The notes: generated by a model not told the origin, from the letters alone. DNA of 37,090 nt from Pseudanabaena sp. M53BS1SP1A06MG (GCA_020404105.1 JADBWH010000113.1:1-37090); one strand, 5' to 3'; shown: positions 1-7,955, numbered from the stretch's first letter. A program made the numbers and translations.

Positions 1-59
1 TCGGGTGGTGTTTTACATTCTTGCAGCAATTCGTCTAGCAATTCTTTGCGGATATTCAT
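1..59 (-). CDS. IS256-family transposase, N-terminal 19 codons only (runs off window)
   Basis: An ATG on the minus strand (complement of 57-59) opens a frame that stays open to the window edge. It reads MNIRKELLDELLQECKTPP, which resembles the start of IS256-type DDE transposases, where a short helical N-terminus precedes the region that recognises the element ends. Only 19 codons are visible, so catalytic residues and intactness cannot be judged. The family call comes from remembered similarity of this short stretch and from the end-like sequence beside it (60-138). Confidence 0.5.
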   Translation of the reverse strand, partial: MNIRKELLDELLQECKTPP

Positions 60-138
60 CGGTTTTATTGTTGGTAATTGTGTGTCTTGATCATCTCTCT
101 CTATATATCCCAGACTTTACACACTTTAATTTACACTC
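60..138. mobile_element. Probable terminal non-coding end of the IS256-type element
   Basis: About 80 bases separate the transposase start from unrelated sequence. The stretch ends in an AT-rich segment containing ACTTTACACACTTTAATTT, which resembles the outer inverted repeat of cyanobacterial IS256 elements. The exact boundary (near 138) is inferred, because the other end of the element is outside the window. Confidence 0.4.
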
Positions 139-274
139 TCACCGAATTTGGTTGAAGTCAACAAACCGATCGTGCTAGGGCCTGACCACAGTACCTTGGT
201 ATGAATACCAGAGATGACAGGGAGTTGGGCAATGCCTTTATGTCACGAGTGGAACAGTAGTTTTGAGACAGCCG

Positions 275-538
275 CATCGTTTTGCCAAACAACGTTCACA
301 TTGGACTCGGTCACAATTACTGACTCCTCAACAGGCTTTGTGCTGGAGTGCCCTCATGCCTCTATTGTCTTGGCAATTGTGGTTGGCGCATCAACTGGTT
401 GTTGATACTTCTTTACCTTGACAGAAACATCAATCCAATCTTACTTTTGTTCGGGTCGCTCAGGGCTTTGCTGCACTTTTGATTAGGATTGACTCTACTG
501 CTCGTTTTCTTAGATTTGCTCAGTTCTTTATTCTCTAA
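275..538 (+). pseudogene. Decayed transposase C-terminal remnant
   Basis: One frame from 275 to the stop at 536-538 reads as a transposase tail: HRFAKQRSHWTRSQLLTP, then SWQLWLAHQLVVDTSLP, an in-frame TGA at 419-421, and QKHQSNLTFVRVAQGF. The patterns H-x-F-x-x-x-K-Q-R and WQLWLA are typical of the C-terminal DDE region of a transposase family common in cyanobacteria. The TGA falls where this family usually has Trp (P-W-Q-K), so one point mutation explains it. No N-terminal part is recognisable upstream, so this is a non-functional fragment. The sequence from 139 to 274 shows no gene. Confidence 0.6.
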
Positions 539-563
539 GTTACTTTTTCCTGCTCTTTTTCTG

Positions 564-613
564 CTTCCCAGTCCAGTAAAGTATAGTTTTATTTTCTCGT
601 CGAAGGTGGGAAA
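564..613. repeat. Intergenic segment with a relative at 11376-11427
   Basis: This stretch starts with TTCCCAGTC, continues through an AGTAAAGTA block and TTTCTCGTCGA, and ends in GGTGGGAA. The same series of blocks, with scattered substitutions, occurs at 11376-11427. The outer blocks TTCCCA and TGGGAA are complementary, so a stem is possible. Its function is unknown. It lies about 70 bases before malQ. Confidence 0.45.
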
Positions 614-685
614 ACAAAACTCAGTAGAACGATACATAAAGCGGTAAAGTAGAGCGAGATCTAAAAGCTTTTGTGTTTTTTGTGT

Positions 686-2215
686 ATGGCTTTTCAACGT
701 GCTAGCGGCATTTTGCTACATCCAACCTCATTACCTAACAAATTTGGGATTGGGGACTTAGGAGAAACGGCTTATCAGTTTATTGAGTTTTTATCCCGTA
801 GCGGTCAAAAGCTTTGGCAAGTCCTGCCCCTCGGACCTACAGGATATGGTAACTCTCCCTATATGAGTTTTAGCGCGATCGCAGGGAATCCCTATCTAAT
901 TAGTCCAGACCTATTAGCAAAGCAACATTTACTTAAGGAAGAAGATTGGGCAGATATTCCTGAATTTGATCGAGATCAAGTTGATTTTGATGTAGTGATT
1001 CCTTACAAACGAAATTTACTTGAACTTGCCTATAAACGATTCAAACAGGGCTATGTCGATCAAGAGCCTCAACATCATCATGATTTGTATTTAATCCAAG
1101 AGCAATTCAAAAAGTTTTGTATTGAAGAGTCTGACTGGCTCGAAGACTATGTACTGTTTATCACATTACATGAAGTAAATCCTGAAATTACATGGAATAA
1201 ATGGGAAGAGGCGATCGCTAAGCGTGACCCACAAGCACTACAACAAAAGCGAGAAGAATTAGCAGATCAAATTCAATTTCATCGATTTTTGCAATTTCTC
1301 TTTTTCGATCAATGGCTGAAGCTGAAGCAATATGCCAATGCTCGCAATATTCAGATTATCGGCGATATTCCCATCTATGTCTCACACCATAGTGCCGATG
1401 TCTGGGCAAATCCTGATAATTTTGCCCTTGATCCTGAAACCAATGAAGTCGCACTGATGGCAGGAGTCCCACCTGATTATTTCAGCGCTACAGGTCAGCT
1501 ATGGGGAAATCCTGTATATAACTGGGAATATCTCCAAGAAACTGACTTCGCATGGTGGATTGATCGCTTCCGCTTTTTAAATCGCTATGTCGATATTATT
1601 CGCATCGATCACTTTCGCGGATTTCAAGCCTTTTGGCAGGTCAAGGCTGACCAGGAAACCGCCATTAATGGTGAATGGGAACTTGCTCTTGGAGCCGAGT
1701 TATTTACTAGACTCAATGAAGTAATGGGAGATTTGCCAATTCTAGCGGAAGACCTTGGTATCATTACCTCGGAAGTGGAGAAATTACGCGATGACTTAAA
1801 TTTCCCTGGGATGCGCGTGCTGATGTTTGCCTTTGGTGGCGGCTCTGATAACTTCCATCTCCCCCATAACTATGTGCGTAATAGCGTCGTCTATACAGGA
1901 ACCCATGACAATGATACAGCCGTAGGTTGGTGGCAAAGAGCAAGCAAGTATGAAAAGAACTTGTTTTACCGCTATATCGTTGGCTTTGCTACAGGTGAAC
2001 CCATTAACTGGGTGTTAATTCGTATGGCAATGGCTTCGGTATCAGTAATTGCGATCATTCCTCTACAAGATGTGCTTGGTCTAGATAATAGCGCACGCAT
2101 GAATGTCCCTGGAACTGCTACAGGTAATTGGGGCTGGCGCTATGGTGATCCTGAGTTACTGAATCAAGATTTGAGCGATCGCTTATTAGAAGTTACCCAA
2201 CTCTATAGCCGTTAA
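686..2215 (+). CDS. malQ: 4-alpha-glucanotransferase (amylomaltase, GH77)
   Basis: The protein transfers maltooligosaccharide segments between alpha-1,4-glucans in the cytoplasm and acts in glycogen and maltodextrin turnover. The 509 residues match the usual bacterial GH77 length. The start gives ASGILLHPTSLPNKFGIGDL, the classic N-terminus. Conserved regions follow in order: GDIPIYVSHHSADVW, IRIDHFRGF with the nucleophile Asp, LAEDLG with the acid/base Glu, and THDNDT with the third catalytic Asp. The ATG at 686 is chosen because the family motif begins a few residues later; a TTG at 671 would add five residues. It stands alone and is followed by a hairpin. Confidence 0.96.
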   Translation: MAFQRASGILLHPTSLPNKFGIGDLGETAYQFIEFLSRSGQKLWQVLPLGPTGYGNSPYMSFSAIAGNPYLISPDLLAKQHLLKEEDWADIPEFDRDQVDFDVVIPYKRNLLELAYKRFKQGYVDQEPQHHHDLYLIQEQFKKFCIEESDWLEDYVLFITLHEVNPEITWNKWEEAIAKRDPQALQQKREELADQIQFHRFLQFLFFDQWLKLKQYANARNIQIIGDIPIYVSHHSADVWANPDNFALDPETNEVALMAGVPPDYFSATGQLWGNPVYNWEYLQETDFAWWIDRFRFLNRYVDIIRIDHFRGFQAFWQVKADQETAINGEWELALGAELFTRLNEVMGDLPILAEDLGIITSEVEKLRDDLNFPGMRVLMFAFGGGSDNFHLPHNYVRNSVVYTGTHDNDTAVGWWQRASKYEKNLFYRYIVGFATGEPINWVLIRMAMASVSVIAIIPLQDVLGLDNSARMNVPGTATGNWGWRYGDPELLNQDLSDRLLEVTQLYSR

Positions 2216-2222
2216 GTAGTTT

Positions 2223-2263
2223 AGATTTTTGTGATGCCTGCTGAGCAGTCATCACAAAAATCT
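2223..2263 (+). terminator. Hairpin after malQ
   Basis: A perfect 14-bp stem (2223-2236 with 2250-2263) starts 7 bases after the malQ stop. The right arm is A-rich rather than followed by a strong T tract, so termination is likely but not certain. Confidence 0.6.
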
Positions 2264-2361
2264 GATCTGTAGCAACTTGACACATAATTTGGTATGAGAA
2301 TATATAACTATCATTAATAAATTTCAAAAACGATTCCCATAAGGTCGTTCTGCCCAAAACA

Positions 2362-3714
2362 ATGTCTTCCCTGTCTTCCCTTACTGTTGAAGCTTTATTC
2401 ATTATTTTGCTGATTATTGCCAATGGTGTATTCTCGATGTCTGAACTAGCTATTGTTTCAGCTCGGAAAGTACGCTTAGAACAATGGGCGAAAGAAGGAA
2501 ATGCCAAAGCCAGAGCTGCTTTAAGATTGATTAGCTCACCTAATAATTTTTTATCCACCACTCAAATTGGGATTACTTTAATCGGCATTTTGAGTGGGGC
2601 GTTGGGTGGCACAACTGTAGCTAAAAGCTTAAAAGAGATATTGGATACGATCGCAATTATTAAGCCCTACAGCGAATCTCTCAGCTTTTCGATTGTGGTG
2701 GGAATTATCACCTATTTATCTCTCGTTGTCGGTGAGCTTGTGCCCAAACGCTTAGCAATGAGTAATGCCGAACAGATTGCTTGTAGTGTTGCCCCACCGA
2801 TGCGATTTCTTGCTAATATTGGCACTCCTCTGGTGTATTTGCTCAGTGTCTCAACCGAAAAATTACTGAGTATGTTAGGAATTCAAGCCAATGAAGAAGC
2901 CCAAGTAACTGAAGAAGAAATTAAGGTAATGATCGCTCAGGGTGCTGAGTCGGGAATGTTTGAAGAAGCTGAACAGGACATGGTAGAACGGGTATTCCGC
3001 CTCGGAGATCGCCCGATTAAAGCTCTCATGACTCCCCGTACTGAGATTGACTGGATTGATATTGACTCTCCATTTGAAGAAACGCAACGAGAAGTCCTTG
3101 AGAGTGGTCATTCAAGATTTCCAGTAGCTAGGGAAAATCTCGATGATTGTGTAGGAGTTGTCGATATTCGCGAATTTCTCAACGCAAGTATTAACGGATT
3201 ACCGATCGACTTATTAAAAGTGAGTAGTCCGCCCCTATATGTTGCGGAAACGGCAAGTGCTCTGAGCGTTTTAGAGCAATTTAAACAATCAGGCGATCGC
3301 GTGGCGATGGTCACTGATGAATATGGCGGTGTTGAGGGCATGGTTACCCTCACTGACCTCCTTGAAGCGATCGTGGGAGATTTGCCATCGAGCGATCGCC
3401 AAGGCGATCCTGATGCGATTCAGAGAGAAGATGGCTCTTGGCTAATTGATGGGATGATTTCTAGCGATCGGCTTAAAGAGATTCTTGAAATCGAAAATTT
3501 ACCCTACGAAGAAGAGCGCAACTATCATACTTTGGGGGGATTAATGATGACTTATCTCCGTCATATTCCGATGGTTGGTGAGCACTTTACATGGCAAAGA
3601 ATTCGCTTTGAAGTAGTTGATATGGATGGAAATCGAGTAGATAAAGTCCTAATTAATCTGTCCCCATTATTATCTGTAGATGAAGAACCTAAGGGCAATT
3701 TAAAGAATAAGTAA
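2362..3714 (+). CDS. CNNM/CorC-family membrane protein with CBS pair (hemolysin-C-like)
   Basis: The 450-residue protein has the three-part layout of the CNNM/CorC family. An N-terminal DUF21 membrane region of about 190 residues begins with ALFIILLIIANGVFSMSELA. A CBS pair spans about residues 215-340 and includes MTPRTEIDWID and VTDEYGGVEGMVTL. A C-terminal CorC_HlyC domain follows. Members are linked to Mg or other cation efflux. 'Hemolysin' is a historical label and no toxin role is implied. The gene is monocistronic with its own hairpin. Cation specificity cannot be read from the sequence. Confidence 0.92.
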   Translation: MSSLSSLTVEALFIILLIIANGVFSMSELAIVSARKVRLEQWAKEGNAKARAALRLISSPNNFLSTTQIGITLIGILSGALGGTTVAKSLKEILDTIAIIKPYSESLSFSIVVGIITYLSLVVGELVPKRLAMSNAEQIACSVAPPMRFLANIGTPLVYLLSVSTEKLLSMLGIQANEEAQVTEEEIKVMIAQGAESGMFEEAEQDMVERVFRLGDRPIKALMTPRTEIDWIDIDSPFEETQREVLESGHSRFPVARENLDDCVGVVDIREFLNASINGLPIDLLKVSSPPLYVAETASALSVLEQFKQSGDRVAMVTDEYGGVEGMVTLTDLLEAIVGDLPSSDRQGDPDAIQREDGSWLIDGMISSDRLKEILEIENLPYEEERNYHTLGGLMMTYLRHIPMVGEHFTWQRIRFEVVDMDGNRVDKVLINLSPLLSVDEEPKGNLKNK

Positions 3715-3723
3715 TTCTAGACA

Positions 3724-3750
3724 AATGCACCTTGCCAATCAAGGTGCATT
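3724..3750 (+). terminator. Hairpin after the CNNM/CBS gene
   Basis: AATGCACCTTG pairs perfectly with CAAGGTGCATT across a 5-base loop, 9 bases after the stop codon. Confidence 0.6.
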
Positions 3751-3769
3751 CTCATCAAAATAACTAAAA

Positions 3770-3814
3770 TAACGTCAGTTTAGGTTAAGCTGGCAAGTTT
3801 TAAAAGTCCAAAAG
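3770..3814 (+). repeat. Family I repeat, truncated left arm
   Basis: The stretch AACGTCAGTTTAGGTTAAGC followed by TGGCAAGTTTTAAAAGTCC matches the left arm of the full family I repeats at 9891-10039 and 23746-23896. Homology stops exactly where the family II element (3815-3919) begins, and the rest of the repeat is not recognisable beyond it. Confidence 0.75.
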
Positions 3815-3919
3815 TATAGCGGTTTTCATTTTGCCGTAGGCAAAATGAAAACTCAAAACTCTTATTGGGACTGATTTTTTGTTTTCAAATAAGTGTGTAC
3901 TCATTTGAAAACCGCTATA
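3815..3919 (+). mobile_element. Family II MITE-like element (copy 1, 105 bp)
   Basis: The ends are inverted: TATAGCGGTTTTCA on the left and TGAAAACCGCTATA on the right. The doubled TA at each end suggests a TA target duplication, as made by IS630/Tc1-mariner transposases. Inside are a palindrome around CGTAGG (or CCTACGG) and a second one around GAGTGTGTACTC. It has no coding capacity. It is nearly identical and equal in length to the copy at 25342-25446, and it interrupts a family I repeat. Confidence 0.8.
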
Positions 3920-4102
3920 GAAAGAAGATAAAAAGGATGTTAGACAAAAAGAATATTAGGTTCTCTAATATTTCTGTTAAATCTCTGAATGTCTAAATAA
4001 AATTGGAAAGATTTTATTTGTATCTAAAAGGAAAATATTGTATGGTATTTAAACACGGTATCCCCATCAAGATATCGTAGATTAATTTTTTGGAGATATC
4101 TC

Positions 4103-5302
4103 ATGAGCTTAGGTCAACATCCCTTAAAACATTCACAATCACTGGTCAAGGCGATCAACAAATTATTTAGCCATACATTTAAAAACATATTCAGCCATAA
4201 ATGGGGACGCAAGTTTGTCTCATTCTTTTTGACAGGTGCATTAATTAGTGTCACCATGGCTGCTTGCACTACAACGACTGACACTAAACCCGCAGCAACC
4301 CCAACTACAGGTAGCAGCCCCGCCGCTCAAACCACACCTGCCGCAGGCGCACCTAAAAAAGATGTTGAACTAACCCTTGTATCCTTTGCTGTAACTAAGC
4401 AAGCTCACGAGAAGATCATTCCTAAGTTTGTGGAAAAGTGGCAAAAGGAACAAAATCAAAAAGTTACCTTTAAACAGAGCTATGGTGGCTCAGGCTCACA
4501 AACCCGTGCTGTTATTGATGGACTCGAAGCTGATGTTGTCCACCTCGCCCTTAGTGCTGACACCTTCAAATTAGAAAAAGCGGGACTAATTGAACCAGGA
4601 TGGGAAAAAGAACATCCTAGTGACAGCATTGTCTCGAAGTCTGTACCAGCGATCATCGTCCGCGAAGGCAATCCAAAAAATATTAAAACTTGGTCTGACC
4701 TCGAAAAACCTGGTGTTGCCTTAATCACTGCTGACCCTAAAACTTCAGGTGTCGCTAAATGGAACTTCTTGGCAATATGGAATGCGGCTCTCAAAGCAAA
4801 TAATAAGGATGAAGCGAAAACCATCGATACCTTAGCCAAAGTATTTACTAATGTGCCAATTTTGACCAAAGACGCTAGAGAAGCCAGCGATGCTTTCATT
4901 AAGCAAGGGCAGGGTGATGTCTTAGTTAACTACGAAAACGAAGTAATTCTTGCTACTCAGAAGGGTGAAAAAGTTAGCTATGTAATTCCAGATGTGAACC
5001 TCTCCATCGACAACCCGATCGCAGTTGTTGACAAAAATGTGGCTAAGCATGGCACTAAGGAAGTTGCCGAAGCATTCGTAAAGTATCTCTTCTCTACCGA
5101 AGCACAAACCGAATTTGCTAAGATTGGTTTCCGTCCTGTTGATGAAACTGTTGCCAAAGAGAAGCAATTTACTGAGCTTTATCCTGTAGTTAAGGATCTT
5201 GCAACCATTAATAAAGAATTTGGTGGTTGGCCAAATGCCGACAAGAAATTCTTCGCTGAAGGTGGGATTTTTGACCAAGTGCAAGCCAAAATCAAGCGCT
5301 AG
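4103..5302 (+). CDS. sbpA: Sulfate-binding lipoprotein of the sulfate ABC importer
   Basis: This is the extracytoplasmic binding protein that delivers sulfate (or thiosulfate) to the CysTW permease. The family signature is visible as SYGGSGSQTRAVIDGL followed by ADVVHLALSAD, and later DPKTSGVAKWNFLA. The N-terminus is long and basic, then hydrophobic (FVSFFLTGALISV) before a lipobox TMAAC with Cys55, then a Thr/Pro/Ala-rich linker. It is therefore probably a membrane-anchored lipoprotein. The start is supported by GGAG about 10 bases before the ATG. The 399 residues are longer than typical because of the leader and linker. The cysT and cysW genes follow after an unusually long gap. Confidence 0.95.
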   Translation: MSLGQHPLKHSQSLVKAINKLFSHTFKNIFSHKWGRKFVSFFLTGALISVTMAACTTTTDTKPAATPTTGSSPAAQTTPAAGAPKKDVELTLVSFAVTKQAHEKIIPKFVEKWQKEQNQKVTFKQSYGGSGSQTRAVIDGLEADVVHLALSADTFKLEKAGLIEPGWEKEHPSDSIVSKSVPAIIVREGNPKNIKTWSDLEKPGVALITADPKTSGVAKWNFLAIWNAALKANNKDEAKTIDTLAKVFTNVPILTKDAREASDAFIKQGQGDVLVNYENEVILATQKGEKVSYVIPDVNLSIDNPIAVVDKNVAKHGTKEVAEAFVKYLFSTEAQTEFAKIGFRPVDETVAKEKQFTELYPVVKDLATINKEFGGWPNADKKFFAEGGIFDQVQAKIKR

Positions 5303-5340
5303 AGATTAGCTATAACTAGAGCTAAATTTAGGATGACTTA

Positions 5341-5378
5341 GCGCAGCGTAACGCATAAAGCGGAGCGTAACGTATAAA
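5341..5378 (+). repeat. Tandem 19-bp repeat, two units
   Basis: GCGCAGCGTAACGCATAAA is followed directly by GCGGAGCGTAACGTATAAA (two differences). It lies between sbpA and cysT, just before a large hairpin. Confidence 0.75.
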
Positions 5379-5429
5379 TTAACTAACAACGATGGGTTAG
5401 CGATCGCGTAACCCATCGTTGTTAGTTAA
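5379..5429 (+). terminator. Large hairpin with HIP1 in the loop, after sbpA
   Basis: A perfect 21-bp stem (5379-5399 with 5409-5429) closes a 9-base loop containing GCGATCGC. It is placed to attenuate or end sbpA transcripts or to protect their 3' ends, which would make sbpA mRNA more abundant than cysTW. This role is inferred from position only, and there is no T tract. Confidence 0.5.
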
Positions 5430-5441
5430 TCGAAACTAAAC

Positions 5442-5504
5442 TAGGACTTACGCAGACGCATTTCATGGTAGGGGCAATTCATGAGTTGCCCCTACCATGA
5501 AATG
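5442..5504 (+). repeat. Family V repeat: TAGGACTTACGCA plus hairpin
   Basis: TAGGACTTACGCA (5442-5454) is followed by a perfect 19-bp stem (5459-5477 with 5486-5504) with an 8-base loop. The same 13-mer occurs at 34733 and 36891. The right-hand end is not recognisable here. Confidence 0.6.
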
Positions 5505-5570
5505 TGGGTTTCAAACTTTTTTTGCATAATCTCCATGAATTTCACAGCTTTTTGAAAAATTAAAGACAAC

Positions 5571-6428
5571 ATGGTTACGATAACTACTCAACCTGACAGA
5601 AAGCGCCAAACTAATCCTATTCTGAAATTTATCGGCAAAGTTCCTTGGACTTGGGTAATTACTTTTGTTTATCTCTCATTCCTGCTAATTTTGCCAATCA
5701 TCGCCATGATTGTTAAAGCTTCTCAAGAGCCTTTTGAGAAGTTTTGGGCAACTGCAACATCACCCATTGCCCTCTCTAGTTACGAAGTTACTTTTGTGAC
5801 TGCCTTTGCTGCTGCCGCGGTTAATGGCATATTCGGCACATTGATCGCTTGGGTGATTGTGCGTTACAACTTTTGGGGCAAACGCTTTGTCGAAGCTGTT
5901 GTTGACTTACCCTTCGCACTCCCGACAGCAGTCGCAGGTTTGACCCTAGCTACAATGTATAGCAATAAAGGTTTTATTGGTGCATATTTTGCCCCCTTTG
6001 GTATCAAAATCGCTTTTAGTCGCATCGGTGTGTTTATAGCGATGACCTTTATCTCATTACCCTTTATTGTCAGAACGGTTCAGCCAGTCCTTAACGAATT
6101 GGAAAAGGAAATCGAAGAAGCCGCTTGGTCATTAGGTGCTTCTCAATTCCAAACCTTCTTCCAAGTAATCTTGCCGCCTCTTACGCCTTCGATCTTGACA
6201 GGAGTTGCCCTTGGTTTTTCCCGTGCTGTTGGTGAGTATGGCTCAACCGTAATCATTGCGTCTAATACTCCTTTTAGGGATTTAATTACACCAGTATTGA
6301 TCTTTCAACGCTTAGAACAGTATGACTATGTGGGCGCGACTGTGATCGGTGTGGTAATGCTGGCTATTTCCTTTGTGAGCCTATTGGCGATTAATCTATT
6401 ACAAGCATGGAGTAAGCGATATGGCTAA
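5571..6428 (+). CDS. cysT: Sulfate ABC transporter permease CysT
   Basis: An inner-membrane permease subunit of 285 residues with about six hydrophobic segments, starting with WVITFVYLSFLLILPIIAMI. The cytoplasmic EAA loop that contacts the ATPase is visible as EEAAWSLGASQFQTFFQVIL, followed by LPPLTPSI. It forms the membrane channel together with CysW. Its final eight bases overlap cysW, which indicates translational coupling. The 268-base gap from sbpA holds repeats and hairpins. The ATPase gene cysA is not in the window and must lie elsewhere. Confidence 0.95.
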   Translation: MVTITTQPDRKRQTNPILKFIGKVPWTWVITFVYLSFLLILPIIAMIVKASQEPFEKFWATATSPIALSSYEVTFVTAFAAAAVNGIFGTLIAWVIVRYNFWGKRFVEAVVDLPFALPTAVAGLTLATMYSNKGFIGAYFAPFGIKIAFSRIGVFIAMTFISLPFIVRTVQPVLNELEKEIEEAAWSLGASQFQTFFQVILPPLTPSILTGVALGFSRAVGEYGSTVIIASNTPFRDLITPVLIFQRLEQYDYVGATVIGVVMLAISFVSLLAINLLQAWSKRYG

Positions 6429-7302
6429 TTTAAATTCTTCTGTCAGCGAATATCCTCAAAGCGCTCCCAAACCAACCCAAATCAAAAAGAAAAAAAGCTT
6501 TGCTCCTGTAATCTTAATTACGATCGCCATTGCTTATCTCTCCTTAGTATTACTCATACCCGCAGCCAACGTATTTTATGAAGCCTTTCATAAAGGAATG
6601 ACTCCGTTGATCGATGCTTTTAAGCGAGAGGATTTATGGGTAGCAATTAAGTTAACTGCGAGTCTAGCAGCGATCGCCTTACCGCTAAATACGATCTTTG
6701 GATTGAGTGCCGCTTGGGCGATCGCCCGTAATCAATTCCCGGGTAAAGCCTTATTGCTCAGCATCATCGATTTGCCCTTCTCGATCTCGCCCGTAGTTGC
6801 AGGTTTAATGATCGTTCTACTCTATGGTCGCCTTGGTTGGTTTGGTTCATGGCTCGAAGCTAATGACATCAAAATTATCTTTGCTTTCCCGGGAATGCTG
6901 ATGGCTACCATCTTTGTCAGTATGCCTTTCATTGCTCGTGAAGTAATTCCCGTATTAGATGAAATGGGCACTGAACAGGAAGAAGCCGCCCGCACCCTTG
7001 GCGCTAGCGACTGGCAAATTTTCTGGAAAGTGGTCATTCCTAATATCCGTTGGGGGTTGCTCTATGGCTTAGTTTTGACTAACGCTAGAGCCATGGGTGA
7101 ATTTGGCGCTGTATCCGTTGTATCAGGTAACATTGCCGCCAAAACTCAGAGCTTACCTCTATTCGTAGAAGAGTCATATAAGAACTATGAAAATGAAGTT
7201 GCCTATTCGGCGGCAGTTTTATTAGCATTGTTAGCAGTAGTGACTTTAGTTCTCAAGGAAATCTTAGAGCGCAAAACGCATAATCCTAATGAACGGGAAT
7301 AG
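6421..7302 (+). CDS. cysW: Sulfate ABC transporter permease CysW
   Basis: The second membrane subunit (293 residues), a paralogue of CysT. A Lys-rich cytoplasmic N-terminus (IKKKKSFAP) precedes the first membrane segment. The EAA loop reads EEAARTLGASDWQIFWKVV, followed by IPNIRWGL. ARAMGEFGAVSVVSGNI in the last third is typical of CysW. The ATG lies inside the last codons of cysT. A hairpin just after the stop marks the operon end, so cysA is not co-transcribed here. Confidence 0.95.
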   Translation: MANLNSSVSEYPQSAPKPTQIKKKKSFAPVILITIAIAYLSLVLLIPAANVFYEAFHKGMTPLIDAFKREDLWVAIKLTASLAAIALPLNTIFGLSAAWAIARNQFPGKALLLSIIDLPFSISPVVAGLMIVLLYGRLGWFGSWLEANDIKIIFAFPGMLMATIFVSMPFIAREVIPVLDEMGTEQEEAARTLGASDWQIFWKVVIPNIRWGLLYGLVLTNARAMGEFGAVSVVSGNIAAKTQSLPLFVEESYKNYENEVAYSAAVLLALLAVVTLVLKEILERKTHNPNERE

Positions 7303-7307
7303 CGAAA

Positions 7308-7348
7308 AATAATCTTTGTGTTGCGCGAATGGCAACCCAAAGATTATT
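7308..7348 (+). terminator. Hairpin after cysW
   Basis: AATAATCTTTG pairs with CAAAGATTATT, with an inner TTGC/GCAA stem. It starts a few bases after the cysW stop. Confidence 0.6.
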
Positions 7349-7532
7349 ACCAATAACTACTGGCTATAGTTTTTATTTCATGTCGGCGGCACTTAGGGTC
7401 GCTTTTTTTAGTGAGTTCCATCAAAAAGAGTAACATTTGTAACAGTTAGAACATGGTATTTCAATAGCGATACGGTAAAGTTTACAAGCAGCTAGGCATA
7501 AGAAAAATTCAAAGCAAATTCATAATCCAATT

Positions 7533-7685
7533 TTGCCCTCTATCCAATTACTTACCCTCATCGCTGCTTTCTTTTTTACCAGCATTATTTTTACCAGCAT
7601 TATTAGTGTGATTACAGGTAGTACTTCCCTAATCACCGTACCTGTGATGTTACAAACAGGAAGTGACAATAAGGAGTTTCTCTAA
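7533..7685 (+). pseudogene. Remnant of a TauE/SafE-type permease N-terminus (or a short hydrophobic leader ORF)
   Basis: A frame with a possible TTG start reads LPSIQLLTLIAAFFFTS, then SIISVITGSTSLITVPVML, and stops at 7683-7685. FTSIISVITGSTSLITVPVM resembles the first membrane segment of TauE/SafE sulfite or sulfonate exporters, which normally continue for 200 more residues. Here the frame ends 10 codons later. An in-frame 15-bp tandem duplication makes TSIIFTSII. The stop abuts the ATG of the NIL gene directly, so translational coupling is an alternative. A remnant is the simpler reading. Confidence 0.45.
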
Positions 7686-7955
7686 ATGACAATTGATACT
7701 CGTTCAATAAATCAAGATATTCGACTTCGGATTCCTGAAGATCTTCATGGCGAGCCTGTAATTTCACAGTTGACCTCCCGCTATGGATTGGTTGTCAATA
7801 TCGTATCGGCAACTCTAGGTGTAAATGCTGGTAGTGGATGGTTTCACCTTAACCTCAAAGGTACTCATGCCCAAATTCAAAATGCGATCGCCTATCTTAA
7901 CGATCTCGACATTGAGATTTGGGAAGATGAACATGACTCTAATACAGGTTTTTAG
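7686..7955 (+). CDS. NIL-domain protein
   Basis: A small 89-residue protein made up almost wholly of a NIL domain (ferredoxin-like fold). RLRIPEDLHGEPVISQLTSR at the start and GWFHLNLKGTHAQIQNAIAY later show the pattern. In other proteins this domain sits at the C-terminus of methionine-transport ATPases, where it binds ligand and controls activity. In cyanobacteria, stand-alone NIL proteins are found near sulfate transport genes. Its position after sbpA-cysTW suggests a sensor or regulator of sulfur uptake, which is an inference. AAGGAG about 10 bases before the ATG supports the start. An overlapping frame at 7825-8031 is a shadow. Confidence 0.8.
   Translation: MTIDTRSINQDIRLRIPEDLHGEPVISQLTSRYGLVVNIVSATLGVNAGSGWFHLNLKGTHAQIQNAIAYLNDLDIEIWEDEHDSNTGF

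Noticed and set aside
413-697. 94-codon minus-strand frame before malQ
   Set aside because: It is antisense to the readable transposase tail on the plus strand and has no family similarity.
2193-2561. 122-codon minus-strand frame across the malQ-CNNM gap
   Set aside because: It overlaps the ends of two well-supported genes and a terminator hairpin; no recognisable protein.
4480-4899. 139-codon open frame on the minus strand
   Set aside because: It lies wholly inside sbpA in antisense, has low-complexity composition and no family resemblance.
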